Source of the DNA: Prochlorococcus sp. AG-402-G10
GTDB lineage: Bacteria; Cyanobacteriota; Cyanobacteriia; PCC-6307; Cyanobiaceae
Assembly: GCA_003279445.1 (NCBI GenBank)
Contig: QCHT01000003.1
Coordinates: 62,001-126,000, forward strand
Length of the DNA stretch: 64,000 nt
Direction: 5' to 3'
Positions 36,112-44,806 of this stretch are shown in pieces. A model generated the notes under the pieces. That model was given only the letters and a program-made list of their open reading frames with translations, was not told the DNA's origin and did no database searches. Made by a program: the position numbers and the translations under genes. How positions within the stretch are numbered: position 1 is the first letter of the stretch; the number at the start of each line of letters is the position of its first letter.

Positions 36112-37221
36112 TTAGCAATGATCATGAAGTTTGGGAGAGATGCCTAGAAAACTAAATAATCTGTGCAAGTCGCAATGTTCTTGAACTAATCGGAAGGCAT
36201 AGGTTGCCTTCACGGATTCATGCAAACGAACATGACCAAAAGCTTGTTCTATCACCTCAACAGTTGAAAGGGTATCTGCATCAACTTTCAACAAAGGAAC
36301 CTCAAGCTCTTCAGCTCTATTAATAAGCTGAGGTAACGGTTCTCCAGCACCTGTAAGGATTAGACACTGAGTAGAAGCCTCTAAAGCAGCTAATTGAATA
36401 TCAGTTCTATCAGCTCCTGTTACTACAGCCATATTGCGTCGTTTTCTAAAAAACTCCATTGCTGAATTTACGCTCATTGCTCCAATACTTAAAGTTTCAA
36501 CCATTAGCTCCAATTTTTCATCACAGCAAACAACTCTCGCTTTAAGCCTTCTAACTAATTCTTCAACAGTGACACTTCTCAAAAGAGGTGATCTTGGCAT
36601 AACTCCAAAAACATTAATCCCAAGTTTTTGCAAAGATGGTACAACTTTCTCTTCAAGATCACTTACCTCATCTGGTGTTACTGCATTCAGGACAACTCCC
36701 AACAAATTCCCTCCTAACTTCTCCTTAGCAGCCAACAAAGAGTCGACGCTTCGACTATCCTGCCACAAATGAACCAATAACACTTTTGCATCAAGGTTCT
36801 TAGCCAATTGGCCAAGACTTAAACCATAAAGAAGTCCTTCATTAATGCTTCCTGCAGCCTCAAGAAGATTCACTCCACTAAAAGTATCATCAAGCTTTTC
36901 TTTCATTACCTTGAAGCCTTCGCCAGGTTCCAGGCGAGACTGAAGGATGCGTTGTTCAGCAGTATCTGACGCCAAAAGATCAATAGAAGGAATCAACTGA
37001 TCTTCTGTTAATCCAATAATCGAGGCAATAAAGCGAACATCATCATCAATCAATACCTGATTGATGTCGATCTTTTTACCTTCTAATTCTAAACTTGTAG
37101 CTAATGGCTTTCCAAAGCGTACGGGTATATCAAGAGACCTTAAGTGCCTTGATATACCTAAAACTAAAGCTGACTTGCCGCTAAAAGGCTCGCAAGAACC
37201 GATCATTAAGGTCTTACCCAT
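36112..37221 (-). CDS. BioD-like/DRTGG-domain protein (phosphotransacetylase N-terminal type)
   Basis: A 369-residue protein. The N-terminal half has a P-loop of dethiobiotin-synthetase/CobB type (LMIGSCEPFSGKSALVLGISRHL) with an NxVTPDE-like segment (VLNAVTPDEVSDLEE). The C-terminal half matches the DRTGG domain (LMVETLSIGAMSVNSAMEFFRKRRNMAVVTGADRTDIQLAAL). Together this is the regulatory N-terminal part of long Pta proteins, standing alone without the acetyltransferase domain. In cyanobacteria it is often called a phosphotransacetylase-family protein; it should not itself make acetyl phosphate. The start at 37221 places the P-loop at residue 7-20. Confidence 0.82.
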   Translation of the reverse strand: MGKTLMIGSCEPFSGKSALVLGISRHLRSLDIPVRFGKPLATSLELEGKKIDINQVLIDDDVRFIASIIGLTEDQLIPSIDLLASDTAEQRILQSRLEPGEGFKVMKEKLDDTFSGVNLLEAAGSINEGLLYGLSLGQLAKNLDAKVLLVHLWQDSRSVDSLLAAKEKLGGNLLGVVLNAVTPDEVSDLEEKVVPSLQKLGINVFGVMPRSPLLRSVTVEELVRRLKARVVCCDEKLELMVETLSIGAMSVNSAMEFFRKRRNMAVVTGADRTDIQLAALEASTQCLILTGAGEPLPQLINRAEELEVPLLKVDADTLSTVEVIEQAFGHVRLHESVKATYAFRLVQEHCDLHRLFSFLGISPKLHDHC

Positions 37222-37369
37222 GACCGACTCCATTAATCATATTTGGCTAATATTAATCATCTATAGAGGACTTATGAAAGTATTTGGCAAAAATCAGCTT
37301 GGATCGTAAGAGTTAAAGTTCCTGAAATCGAAGTTTTTAAAAACTCCTCATATAAAAATTTTCCACAAA

Positions 37370-38128
37370 ATGTCTTTGATTGATAAAGAAGATTTCACAC
37401 AAGGAAAAACAAACCAGGTCTGGGCAGGGCGCAGGGTTGGGATCACAGGCGCATCAGGAAGCCTTGGTCTAGCTCTTTCAAAAATGCTTCGCCAAAAAGG
37501 GTCTCATGTAATAGGACTTACTCATAAAGCAATATCAGAGAATCAGAGCTCCAAGGAAGGACCTCATCAGTGGATAAAATGGGATTGTGGAGAAGAAGAA
37601 AAACTAAAGAAGGTCTTAAAGTCTTTAGATGTGCTAGTCCTGAACCATGGAATTAATCCAGGCGCAAATTTAGATATAGATGGGCTCACTAAAGCGATTG
37701 AAGTAAATGCATTGAGCAATTGGCGTTTAATTAAATATTTTGAAGAAATTACTTATCTCCTAAAAGATACTTCGTATCCAAAAGAAGTTTGGGTTAACAC
37801 ATCAGAAGCTGAGATTCAGCCTGCATTTAGCCCATCTTATGAAATCAGCAAAAGATTGATTGGCCAATTAGTTAGTTTTAAGCAATCTTCTTTAAAGAAT
37901 GAAAGAAAGCCAAAGTTAAAGATAAAAAAATTGATATTAGGACCATTTAAATCCAAATTAAATCCGATTGGGATTATGAATCCAGATTCAGTTGCAATTA
38001 AAATAATTAATAAATCTCTATCTAACTCTACGCTAATAATTGTAACTCCCAATCCCATAACTTATTTATTAATGCCTCTAACTGAATTCTCAAGAGGGTT
38101 ATACTTTCAACTTTTTAAAAATAAATAG
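37370..38128 (+). CDS. Short-chain dehydrogenase/reductase
   Basis: A 252-residue SDR. The NAD(P)-binding motif is VGITGASGSLGLALSKML near residue 24 (TGxxxxxG). LVLNHGINPGANL resembles the NNAG motif with His in place of one Asn. The catalytic Tyr-Lys pair is in SPSYEISKR, with VNTSEAE upstream giving the Ser. The substrate is unknown. The C terminus ends in a hydrophobic segment (ITYLLMPLTEFSRGLYFQLF), suggesting membrane association. It is convergent with map. Confidence 0.88.
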   Translation: MSLIDKEDFTQGKTNQVWAGRRVGITGASGSLGLALSKMLRQKGSHVIGLTHKAISENQSSKEGPHQWIKWDCGEEEKLKKVLKSLDVLVLNHGINPGANLDIDGLTKAIEVNALSNWRLIKYFEEITYLLKDTSYPKEVWVNTSEAEIQPAFSPSYEISKRLIGQLVSFKQSSLKNERKPKLKIKKLILGPFKSKLNPIGIMNPDSVAIKIINKSLSNSTLIIVTPNPITYLLMPLTEFSRGLYFQLFKNK

Positions 38129-38149
38129 AGGCAATCTTCAACTAAATCC

Positions 38150-38986
38150 TTATCCTCTGTCAGTCAAAATTTCACACCCATCATTAGTCACAAGAATTGT
38201 ATGCTCCCATTGAGCTGAAAGGCTGCCATCTTTAGTAATTACTGTCCATCTATCACGAAGGGTTCTACATGCTTTACTTCCTGCATTCAAGATTGGTTCA
38301 ACGGCCAATGTCATGCCTGATCTCAAAGTTACATTTGGAAGATCATTAGTTCGGAAATTAAATACTGAGGGTTCTTCATGAAGATTCCTACCTACACCAT
38401 GACCTGTGTAGTCTTCAACAACGCTAAAATGATTTTTCTTCACATGATCTTCTATCGCGCCAGCTATATCCAAAAGTGTATTGTTAGACTTTACCTTTGA
38501 TAAGCCTGCCATTAAAGACTCTTGAGCAACTTTACTTAATTTTTTTGCCTCATCTGAGACCGCCCCAACACATATTGTTATGCAACTGTCGCCATGGTAA
38601 CCATCAAAAAAAGCACCTGTATCTACCTTCAATAAATCACCAGATTTAATAACTCTTTTTGAATTAGGGATACCATGAACGACCTCATTATTAATACTTG
38701 CGCAGATAGTACCTGGGAAACCATGGTATCCCTTAAAGCTTGGCAAAGCCCCCAAATCTTTTATTCTTTTCTCAGCATATTTATCCAGATCGCCAGTAGT
38801 AAGACCTGGCTCAACCATATCATTTATTTCGCGAAGAACAGTAGCAACGATCTGACTTGATTTACGCATTATCTTAATTTCTCTTGCAGACTTAATTTCT
38901 ACTCCCCTACGTTGCTGAATGCGAGGGCCAACATTTTCTTCAGGAAGGGATGTAGAAGCAAGTAAGTCGGCGAAAAGTTTGTTCAT
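38150..38986 (-). CDS. map: Methionine aminopeptidase, type I
   Basis: Removes the start Met from nascent proteins. The 278-residue product carries the metal-ligand pattern: [21 protein letters not shown] (two Asp), [19 protein letters not shown] (His) and the two Glu in [10 protein letters not shown] and [11 protein letters not shown]. The N terminus is 25-30 residues longer than the minimal E. coli form, a feature I see in plastid-type and cyanobacterial members. Its 5' region is unusual: a 16-bp hairpin with a U-rich tract ends only a few bases before the ATG. Confidence 0.96.
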   Translation of the reverse strand: MNKLFADLLASTSLPEENVGPRIQQRRGVEIKSAREIKIMRKSSQIVATVLREINDMVEPGLTTGDLDKYAEKRIKDLGALPSFKGYHGFPGTICASINNEVVHGIPNSKRVIKSGDLLKVDTGAFFDGYHGDSCITICVGAVSDEAKKLSKVAQESLMAGLSKVKSNNTLLDIAGAIEDHVKKNHFSVVEDYTGHGVGRNLHEEPSVFNFRTNDLPNVTLRSGMTLAVEPILNAGSKACRTLRDRWTVITKDGSLSAQWEHTILVTNDGCEILTDRG

Positions 38987-38992
38987 GCCGAG

Positions 38993-39047
38993 AAAAAATA
39001 AAAAGGCTTAGTCTCAAGCAAGCTCTAAAAGGAGCTTGCTTGAGACT
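38993..39047 (-). terminator. 16-bp stem-loop with U-rich tract directly before map
   Basis: AGTCTCAAGCAAGCTC (39010-39025) and its exact complement (39032-39047) form a 16-bp stem around a 6-base loop. On the minus strand it is followed, after AAGCC, by TTTTT-A-TTTTTT, then CTCGGC and the ATG of map at 38986. This has the form of an intrinsic terminator or attenuator within the map leader. Confidence 0.6.
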
Positions 39048-39137
39048 CTAATTCCACAGTATCAATATTTATATGTTCATCAACTTTTCAAGATGAGTTA
39101 ATTAATGAATGCGCTCTGGTTCGCTCGTAAAGCCGCT

Positions 39138-39172
39138 AAAAAATTGGCCTATTTAGAAATGCCCAATTTTTT
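39138..39172. terminator. Bidirectional intrinsic terminator
   Basis: AAAAAATTGG at 39138-39147 pairs perfectly with CCAATTTTTT at 39163-39172 around a 15-base loop. The A tract on one side and T tract on the other give a terminator on both strands. No recognised gene ends here on either strand, which points to an unannotated short RNA. Confidence 0.6.
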
Positions 39173-39399
39173 GTTGCTTATCACTACGTAAATCATACAA
39201 ATCATTTGATTAGAAGATGACAGGTCACTAAAGAAGTTCTTTTAGCGTGTTTTTGATTGAAGTATTTGGAAAGTTTTTCCCATTCTATTAAGGATTGGCA
39301 CCTTAGGTTTAGCGAACAATAAGCTCATTTCTTAGATTTTTACTTTCAAGAAAACTCTTTTTCCTAAGAAAAAAATAGAAAATGATATAAAATCGATTT

Positions 39400-39930
39400 A
39401 TGAACAGTTACAATGATTGTTCGGCAAATAAAATTGAACCTGGGATGACGGAAGATTTAAAAAATAACTCTCCCAACGAGGAAGAGGTCAAAGCCCCGAC
39501 TGATGACTCTCCAGTAATCAGTCAAGAAAAATCAAATGCCAAAGAAGCATCTGATTCGATCTCAAATAAAGAATTAACACCTCAAGGGTTAATTGAACTA
39601 TTTGAAAAATCACAGCAAAAGAAAAAAGTTCCTGAGGTTTATGTTGGAGATACAGTACGTGTGGGAGTTCGCATTAGTGAAGGGAATAAAGAACGTGTTC
39701 AGCCATATGAAGGAGTCATAATTGCTAAGCGTCATGGAGGTGTAAATCAAACAATTACTGTTCGTCGCATTTTTCAAGGAATTGGCGTAGAGAGAGTTTT
39801 TATGGTTCATAGCCCCCAAGTTGCTTCTATAAAAGTTGAGCGTCGCGGTAAAGTAAGAAGGTCGAAGCTCTTTTACCTGCGTGATCGCGTTGGTAAAGCG
39901 ACCCGAGTCAAGCAGCGCTTCGATCGCTGA
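39400..39930 (+). CDS. rplS: 50S ribosomal protein L19, with N-terminal extension
   Basis: L19 sits at the 30S-50S interface. The core begins near residue 62 ([33 protein letters not shown]) and contains [73 protein letters not shown]. The core is complete. The first 60 or so residues are an acidic, Ser/Asn-rich extension not found in typical L19 of about 115 residues. A Met at 39445 is an equally possible start and would shorten it by 15. It is the first gene of the translation cluster up to gltX. Confidence 0.95.
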   Translation: MNSYNDCSANKIEPGMTEDLKNNSPNEEEVKAPTDDSPVISQEKSNAKEASDSISNKELTPQGLIELFEKSQQKKKVPEVYVGDTVRVGVRISEGNKERVQPYEGVIIAKRHGGVNQTITVRRIFQGIGVERVFMVHSPQVASIKVERRGKVRRSKLFYLRDRVGKATRVKQRFDR

Positions 39931-39991
39931 GGTTTCGACCTCGTTCATTCCAAATACCAATGTGCAAAATTGGTAGTAGGGCATCTACAAT

Positions 39992-40064
39992 GCGCCGTTA
40001 GTTCAGTTGGTAGAACGCAGGTCTCCAAAACCTGATGTCGGGGGTTCAAGTCCTCCACGGCGCG
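39992..40064 (+). tRNA. tRNA-Trp (anticodon CCA)
   Basis: Cloverleaf with acceptor stem GCGCCGT/ACGGCGC, D arm TTCAGTTGGTAGAA, anticodon loop CTCCAAA (CCA), and T arm GGGGGTTCAAGTCCTCC. The discriminator base is G and the CCA end is not encoded. It lies 61 bases after rplS and 34 before the PSHCP-like gene. Confidence 0.97.
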
Positions 40065-40098
40065 TTAGTCACCCTTTTAGTAGTTTCTTTTTTTACGA

Positions 40099-40287
40099 AT
40101 GGAGTTAGACCTTCAACCTGGTGATGTCGTAAAGGTCCTTGAGTCTGCAGCTCTAGGCTGGGTTAGGGCACGTGTAATACGAGTCAAATCTGGTGGTCGA
40201 GTTGTAGTACAAAGCGATCAGGGACGAGAGTTCACTGCTAGAGGTAATCAAGTTAGGCTCATTGAACCGGCGGGATTCCGTCCATGA
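40099..40287 (+). CDS. 62-residue hyper-conserved picocyanobacterial protein (PSHCP-like)
   Basis: A 62-residue small basic protein beginning MELDLQPGDVVKVLESAALG and ending LIEPAGFRP. The pattern GDVVKVL...GWVRARVIRVKSGGRVVVQSD...EFTARGNQVRLIE is a beta-barrel like that of SH3- or KOW-type RNA-binding proteins. Length, genomic site between tRNA-Trp and tRNA-Asp, and sequence match what I recall of PSHCP. That protein is reported as identical in amino acid sequence in Prochlorococcus and marine Synechococcus, and was found associated with ribosomal protein L2, PsaD and Ycf48-like protein. Function is not settled. Identification is from memory, not a search. Confidence 0.85.
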   Translation: MELDLQPGDVVKVLESAALGWVRARVIRVKSGGRVVVQSDQGREFTARGNQVRLIEPAGFRP

Positions 40288-40460
40288 GATCTAACAACTT
40301 TCTGCATTGTTGTAAGCTATTTTTAAAGAGAAATAACAACCTTCTAAAACAAGGCTGTTTGAAAGGTTGACTGAAGAGAGGTTATAGGTTGATACTTCTT
40401 TTGCCGGGCTTAAGGCATTAGGGAATCCCTAGAATCTTCCAATAAGTCCTCTTCAAAACT

Positions 40461-40534
40461 GGGACCGTAGTTCAACTGGTTAGAGCACCGCCCTGTCACG
40501 GCGGAAGTTGCGGGTTCGAATCCCGTCGGTCCCG
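40461..40534 (+). tRNA. tRNA-Asp (anticodon GTC)
   Basis: Cloverleaf with acceptor stem GGGACCG/CGGTCCC, D arm GTTCAACTGGTTAGAGC, anticodon loop CTGTCAC (GTC) in stem CCGCC/GGCGG, T arm GCGGGTTCGAATCCCGT. Discriminator is G and CCA is not encoded. It ends 21 bases before the gltX start. Confidence 0.97.
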
Positions 40535-40555
40535 TATCCAAATTGACTAAAACTC

Positions 40556-41989
40556 TTGACAGTTAGAGTAAGACTCGCACCAAGTCCCACAGGTTATTTA
40601 CATATAGGGACAGCAAGAACAGCCTTATTCAATTGGTTATATGCCCGTAAAAAAAATGGGGTGTTTTTACTTCGCATAGAAGATACTGATAAAGAAAGGT
40701 CCAAAGTAGAGTTCACAAAAAATATCCTTGAAGGACTTCAATGGCTTGGCTTGAGTTGGGATGAACAACCAATTCTTCAATCTGAGCGCATTGATGAACA
40801 TCGAAAAGCAATTATATCTTTGCTCGAAAAAGGCCTTGCTTATAGATGCTATTCAACTGAAGCAGAGCTTGAAGTTATGAGAGATGCCCAAGCCAAAGCA
40901 GGAGAAGCGCCTCATTATGACAATCGCCATAGAAATCTGACATCAGAAGAAGAAGCTAAATTCATTCAAGAAGGAAGGACTTCAGTCATTCGTTTTCGAA
41001 TTGATGAAAAATCCACAATTAGTTGGAATGACATTATTAGAGGTCCAATGCAATGGAATAGCAAAGACCTAGGAGGGGACATGGTTATTTCGAGGAGGGC
41101 TCCAGCCAATGAGATCGGGGATCCTCTATACAACTTAGTCGTAGTCCTAGATGATGCCGAAATGAAGATCTCTCATGTAATTCGTGGTGAAGACCATATA
41201 TCAAATACGGCGAAGCAAATCCTTCTTTATCAAGCCCTAGATCTTCCGCAACCAGTCTTTGCCCATACTCCCCTGATTTTGAGCCCTGAAGGCAAAAAAC
41301 TTTCAAAAAGAGATGGAGTTACTTCAATTACTGATTTTAGAAAAATGGGCTATACCTCAAATGCTTTAACTAACTACATGACACTCTTAGGCTGGTCACC
41401 ACCTGATGGAATGGAAGAAAGATTTAATTTAAAAGAATCATCTTTAGTTTTTGACTTTGATAGAGTAAACAAAGCAGGTGCAAAATTTGACTGGGATAAA
41501 CTCAACTGGCTTAACGCACAAGAAATTCACGGCTGGGCTCCTGAAAAACTTCTTGAAGAGTTAAAAACTATCTGGATTTCAGAAGGCTGGATCTTACCTA
41601 ACAAAGAGTGGGGTTTAAAATTAGCTAAACTTATAGGTCCATCCCTGACTCTAGTTAATGATGGACTTGAAGAAAGTCGAATTTTCTTTGATGAGCCTTC
41701 TCTACAAAGCGATGGTATTAAGCAATTGGAAATGGAAGGAGCTAAAGAAGTTTTGAGTCATATCTCAAAAAAGATTGAGCAAGATAAATGGGATGGACTG
41801 AATGATGATATTGCAAAAACCTTAATATCTGATTGTGCTAAGTCCTTAGGAGTCAAGAAAGGATTGATTATGAAAAGTCTAAGAGCAGCTCTAATGGGCA
41901 CTCTTAAAGGTCCAGATCTAATCTCGTCATGGGGTTTACTTGCAATGCAGTCTAAAGACCTTCCTAGGTTAAAGAAAGTAATTTACTAA
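40556..41989 (+). CDS. gltX: Glutamyl-tRNA synthetase
   Basis: Class I synthetase charging tRNA-Glu, which in this organism also feeds tetrapyrrole synthesis through glutamyl-tRNA. The 477-residue product starts [28 protein letters not shown] with the HIGH motif as HIGT. The KMSKS motif is [11 protein letters not shown]. The acceptor-binding domain includes [23 protein letters not shown]. The start is TTG at 40556, only 21 bases from the end of tRNA-Asp, so this tRNA and gltX are probably on one transcript. The length is normal for the nondiscriminating type used in cyanobacteria, but I cannot tell discrimination from sequence. Confidence 0.97.
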   Translation: MTVRVRLAPSPTGYLHIGTARTALFNWLYARKKNGVFLLRIEDTDKERSKVEFTKNILEGLQWLGLSWDEQPILQSERIDEHRKAIISLLEKGLAYRCYSTEAELEVMRDAQAKAGEAPHYDNRHRNLTSEEEAKFIQEGRTSVIRFRIDEKSTISWNDIIRGPMQWNSKDLGGDMVISRRAPANEIGDPLYNLVVVLDDAEMKISHVIRGEDHISNTAKQILLYQALDLPQPVFAHTPLILSPEGKKLSKRDGVTSITDFRKMGYTSNALTNYMTLLGWSPPDGMEERFNLKESSLVFDFDRVNKAGAKFDWDKLNWLNAQEIHGWAPEKLLEELKTIWISEGWILPNKEWGLKLAKLIGPSLTLVNDGLEESRIFFDEPSLQSDGIKQLEMEGAKEVLSHISKKIEQDKWDGLNDDIAKTLISDCAKSLGVKKGLIMKSLRAALMGTLKGPDLISSWGLLAMQSKDLPRLKKVIY

Positions 41990-42003
41990 TCTGAACTAAC
42001 TCC

Positions 42004-43200
42004 TTAGTCCTCTGCAAGTAATCCTAATTTTTCAGCTAATGGTTTTGCTGTTAAGCCTTGGATCCCTACAGTCATAAGAATAGTTAGAAAAACTAACCCT
42101 TGCAGTCTGCCTGCTCCTAGGACTCCAGCTTGTTCTAGACGAATTGCAAAAAGAGATGCAACTGCAGCCGTAACTATACCTCTAGGTGCAAGCCACCCAA
42201 GAAACAATCTTTGCTTGAAATCTAAAGGAAGTCCAATCGTTGCAAGACTTACAGCGAGAGGTCTTACTACAACCATTAAAACAAGTACGCAACTTATCCC
42301 TCCCCAACCAAGAGGGCTTAATTCACTCCAAGAAACATCAGCAGCCAGAAGAGGGAAAAGCATTGTGATGGCAAGTTGTGCCAACTCTCTTATTAATTCA
42401 TCTAATTTATCAACTTCAATCGAAGGACTTCTACCAACAATGAAACCAGCAGCAACTGAGGCAGGTAAGCCTGATTCAGGCAATATCCATTCACAAATCC
42501 CATAAAGAAGAAAAAGAACCCCAAGAGTTACTTGCAATCTAATTCCTATTGCAGAATCAGTTTTTATCCTTTTTAAAGCTTCTGAAAGGATCCACCCTGC
42601 AAATAAACCAATAATGACTCCGCCCCCCAATCTAGCTAACAAGCCAAAGATCAATTCTCGCCATCCATGTAAATCCCCAACCAACAGTTCAAGCAAAAGC
42701 AAAGCCAAGACAGCTCCCACTGGTTCTAAGACAAGGCCCTCTGCCTCAAGAACATCACCCAAAGGCGAAGCAAGTTTTATTTGCTGCACGAGTGGAGTCA
42801 CAACAGTAGGGCCAGTTGCTAAAACAATGGCACTGTATACAGCTGCAACATTCCAAGCTAATCCAGCAAGAAGATGCGCAATGAGCCAAACAGCTCCTAA
42901 AGAGATAAAGAGCCTTATAACTAAAATACGAAAAACAGTAGATTTGATGGTTTCGCCTGGAAGTCTAAGATTCAAGCCTCCATCAAAAAGGACAAGGCTA
43001 ACAAGTAGTCCAACTATAATTTCAAGTCCTTGCCCCAAATCAAGAGGTTCAACAAGACCTAATCCAGACCTCCCTATTAGAAGTCCAGAAAGAAGAAGCA
43101 ATACAACGCCAGGAAAGCCAGTGAGCACTGACAACAGTCTTGCTCCAGCACCAGCAAAAACCGTAACCCCCCAAAGCAGTCCAAGCCTCTCAGGAGTCAT
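42004..43200 (-). CDS. Cation/proton antiporter, CPA1 family (NhaP-like)
   Basis: A 398-residue protein with about twelve membrane segments. The transport-core segment reads IVLATGPTVVTPLVQQIK; the usual paired acidic motif is replaced by this ATGP-type form seen in some cyanobacterial members. Others are LLVSLVLFDGGLNLRLP, EAEGLVLEPVGAVLALLLLEL and WLAPRGIVTAAVASLFAIRL, all typical of NhaP-type antiporters. The ion (Na+ or K+ for H+) cannot be assigned. It lacks the C-terminal regulatory domain found in longer relatives. Convergent with gltX, 14 bases apart. Confidence 0.9.
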   Translation of the reverse strand: MTPERLGLLWGVTVFAGAGARLLSVLTGFPGVVLLLLSGLLIGRSGLGLVEPLDLGQGLEIIVGLLVSLVLFDGGLNLRLPGETIKSTVFRILVIRLFISLGAVWLIAHLLAGLAWNVAAVYSAIVLATGPTVVTPLVQQIKLASPLGDVLEAEGLVLEPVGAVLALLLLELLVGDLHGWRELIFGLLARLGGGVIIGLFAGWILSEALKRIKTDSAIGIRLQVTLGVLFLLYGICEWILPESGLPASVAAGFIVGRSPSIEVDKLDELIRELAQLAITMLFPLLAADVSWSELSPLGWGGISCVLVLMVVVRPLAVSLATIGLPLDFKQRLFLGWLAPRGIVTAAVASLFAIRLEQAGVLGAGRLQGLVFLTILMTVGIQGLTAKPLAEKLGLLAED

Positions 43201-43429
43201 AGAAAATAGAAAGCTGAGTAATCAGAATCAATCCGAGTAAATATCCTTGAATAATAGAAATCATATCTATGACTAGTCCCATAGAACTTACATTTTCTTT
43301 TCTTTTCAACTCCTTTAAATCTGTTGCGGAGATTAAACAAAACAACTGATTCAAAAAAAAAGAAAGGCATTATGAAAGATTAGATTTAGAAAGGGTTGTT
43401 ATAGACTCTAATTTAGATCTGTAGCTAAA

Positions 43430-43618
43430 TTATTTCCCTCCAAAAAGATTATTGGCCAAGATTAAAACAAACAATCCAAGAATCAACCCTACGGAAGCCA
43501 TTCTCCCATTCCAAATTTCTGCTTGAGGAGTAAAGCCTCTTTTCCACGCATTTAGTTCTGTTTTAGTAACAGGTGGAGCATCTTTTTTCTTATTGGCATC
43601 AGTAGAAGAAAGATTCAT
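43430..43618 (-). CDS. High-light-inducible protein (Hli/SCP)
   Basis: A 62-residue single-helix chlorophyll-binding protein. The signature AEIWNGRMASVGLILGLFVLILANNLF contains the ExxNGR motif (chlorophyll ligands Glu, Asn) and the helix. Such proteins protect newly made photosystem II and bind chlorophyll for photoprotection. The N-terminal soluble part is Lys-rich. Prochlorococcus carries many hli copies; this is a core-type one by position. Confidence 0.93.
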   Translation of the reverse strand: MNLSSTDANKKKDAPPVTKTELNAWKRGFTPQAEIWNGRMASVGLILGLFVLILANNLFGGK

Positions 43619-43658
43619 AACTTAAAATCCTAGAAAAAAGAAAGTTATAAATGGCATT

Positions 43659-44732
43659 TCAGAATGGCGGATTAATTTGATAAAGAAGATTTGACTTATC
43701 TAAGGGATGGCGTGCTGAAACACCAAGTTCTAAAGAACTAGTCCTTGATTCTGATATTAAGCGTAATAAGCCAGCGGTGCCTATCATTGCTGCATTATCT
43801 GTACAAAAGCTTTTCGGTGCCATATATATTTTAATTAACTTCTCAGAAGCCTTTTGAAACATCATCTCTCTTAATCGGTGATTGGCTGCCACACCTCCAA
43901 CCAATACTAAGGAATCAAGTTGATTATCAGTAGCACATTTGATACTTCTCTCGACCAATACTTCAGCAACCACATTTTCAAAGCTAGCAGCAAGATTAGC
44001 TAAAGGAAGTTCTAGGTCTGATGAATTAAGACGTTCAACTTGGCGTAAAACTGCTGTTTTTAAACCACTAAATGAAAAGTCATAAGGGTAAAAGCCCCCT
44101 TCGGGCCTAGAAACTCTACCTTTTGGAAAAGAGAAAGACTTAGGGTCACCCTTCTCTGCTATCTTCTCAATCTCTGGCCCCCCCGGATAAGATAGTCCTA
44201 ACAATCTGGCAACCTTATCAAAAGCCTCCCCAGCTGCATCATCATGACTTCGGCCAAGCCTGGTATAAGTCAAATCTCTATCAACCTTAATTAATTCTGT
44301 GTGTCCTCCGCTAACCAATAACACCAAGTAAGGAGGAGAAGGTGCACAGTCAGAAAGGAAAACTGATGAAAGATGCCCCTCCAAGTGATGAATACCTAAA
44401 AAAGGGCGCTTATGAAGGCACGACAATGTACGAGCTGTTATCGATCCAACCAAAAGAGCACCTGTCAATCCAGGGGTTACTGTTGCAGCTATTGCATTGA
44501 CCTTAGAAATACTTATTCCTGATTGATCTATTGCTTTTTCTAGAAGAAAAGGCATTTTTTCAAGATGTCTTCTTGAGGCTATTTCTGGAACAACCCCTCC
44601 CCATTGGGCATGTTCATTAGCTTGCGAAGCAATACAATTCGCCAAAATTTGAAACTTTCCCTCATGAAATTGGACAACTGCTACGGCTGTCTCGTCACAA
44701 CTTGTTTCGAGGGCAAGTACTGTTTGCGTCAT
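43659..44732 (-). CDS. tsaD: tRNA N6-adenosine threonylcarbamoyltransferase
   Basis: TsaD transfers threonylcarbamoyl to A37 of tRNAs reading ANN codons. The 357-residue product starts [18 protein letters not shown]. The iron ligands are in [11 protein letters not shown], and [14 protein letters not shown] is the nucleotide segment, with [13 protein letters not shown] and [17 protein letters not shown] near the C terminus. All Kae1-type signatures are present. It is divergent from psaF, 74 bases apart. Confidence 0.97.
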   Translation of the reverse strand: MTQTVLALETSCDETAVAVVQFHEGKFQILANCIASQANEHAQWGGVVPEIASRRHLEKMPFLLEKAIDQSGISISKVNAIAATVTPGLTGALLVGSITARTLSCLHKRPFLGIHHLEGHLSSVFLSDCAPSPPYLVLLVSGGHTELIKVDRDLTYTRLGRSHDDAAGEAFDKVARLLGLSYPGGPEIEKIAEKGDPKSFSFPKGRVSRPEGGFYPYDFSFSGLKTAVLRQVERLNSSDLELPLANLAASFENVVAEVLVERSIKCATDNQLDSLVLVGGVAANHRLREMMFQKASEKLIKIYMAPKSFCTDNAAMIGTAGLLRLISESRTSSLELGVSARHPLDKSNLLYQINPPF

Positions 44733-44806
44733 TTAGGCGTATCTCATTTAACTTAGTGGTAGTGAATCCTGTTCTTATAAGACAGGTTAAATAAGGATTC
44801 GAACTA

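Larger units (their letters stand above)
38987..39399. other. Gene-free stretch between map and rplS with two strong hairpins
   Basis: A 413-base divergent gap, the longest without a gene in the window. It contains a 16-bp perfect stem-loop at 39010-39047 next to map and a 10-bp terminator-like hairpin at 39138-39172. A 28-codon ORF begins at 39106 and reads through the second hairpin, so I do not call it. The remaining 200 bases up to rplS look like promoter and leader sequence. Confidence 0.6.

Noticed and set aside
39106-39192. 28-codon ORF starting MNALWFARKAAKK
   Set aside because: It reads through a strong terminator hairpin and has no ribosome binding site.
39610-39984. 124-codon ORF antisense to rplS
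   Set aside because: No domain; the L19 frame is certain.
39992-40534. tRNA genes as integration sites for a genomic island
   Set aside because: No integrase, no repeated tRNA 3' end and ordinary core genes on both sides.
42614-43240. 208-codon ORF antisense to the antiporter
   Set aside because: It is Pro/Ser/Thr-rich because it is the reverse of hydrophobic codons; the antiporter frame is clearly the real one.
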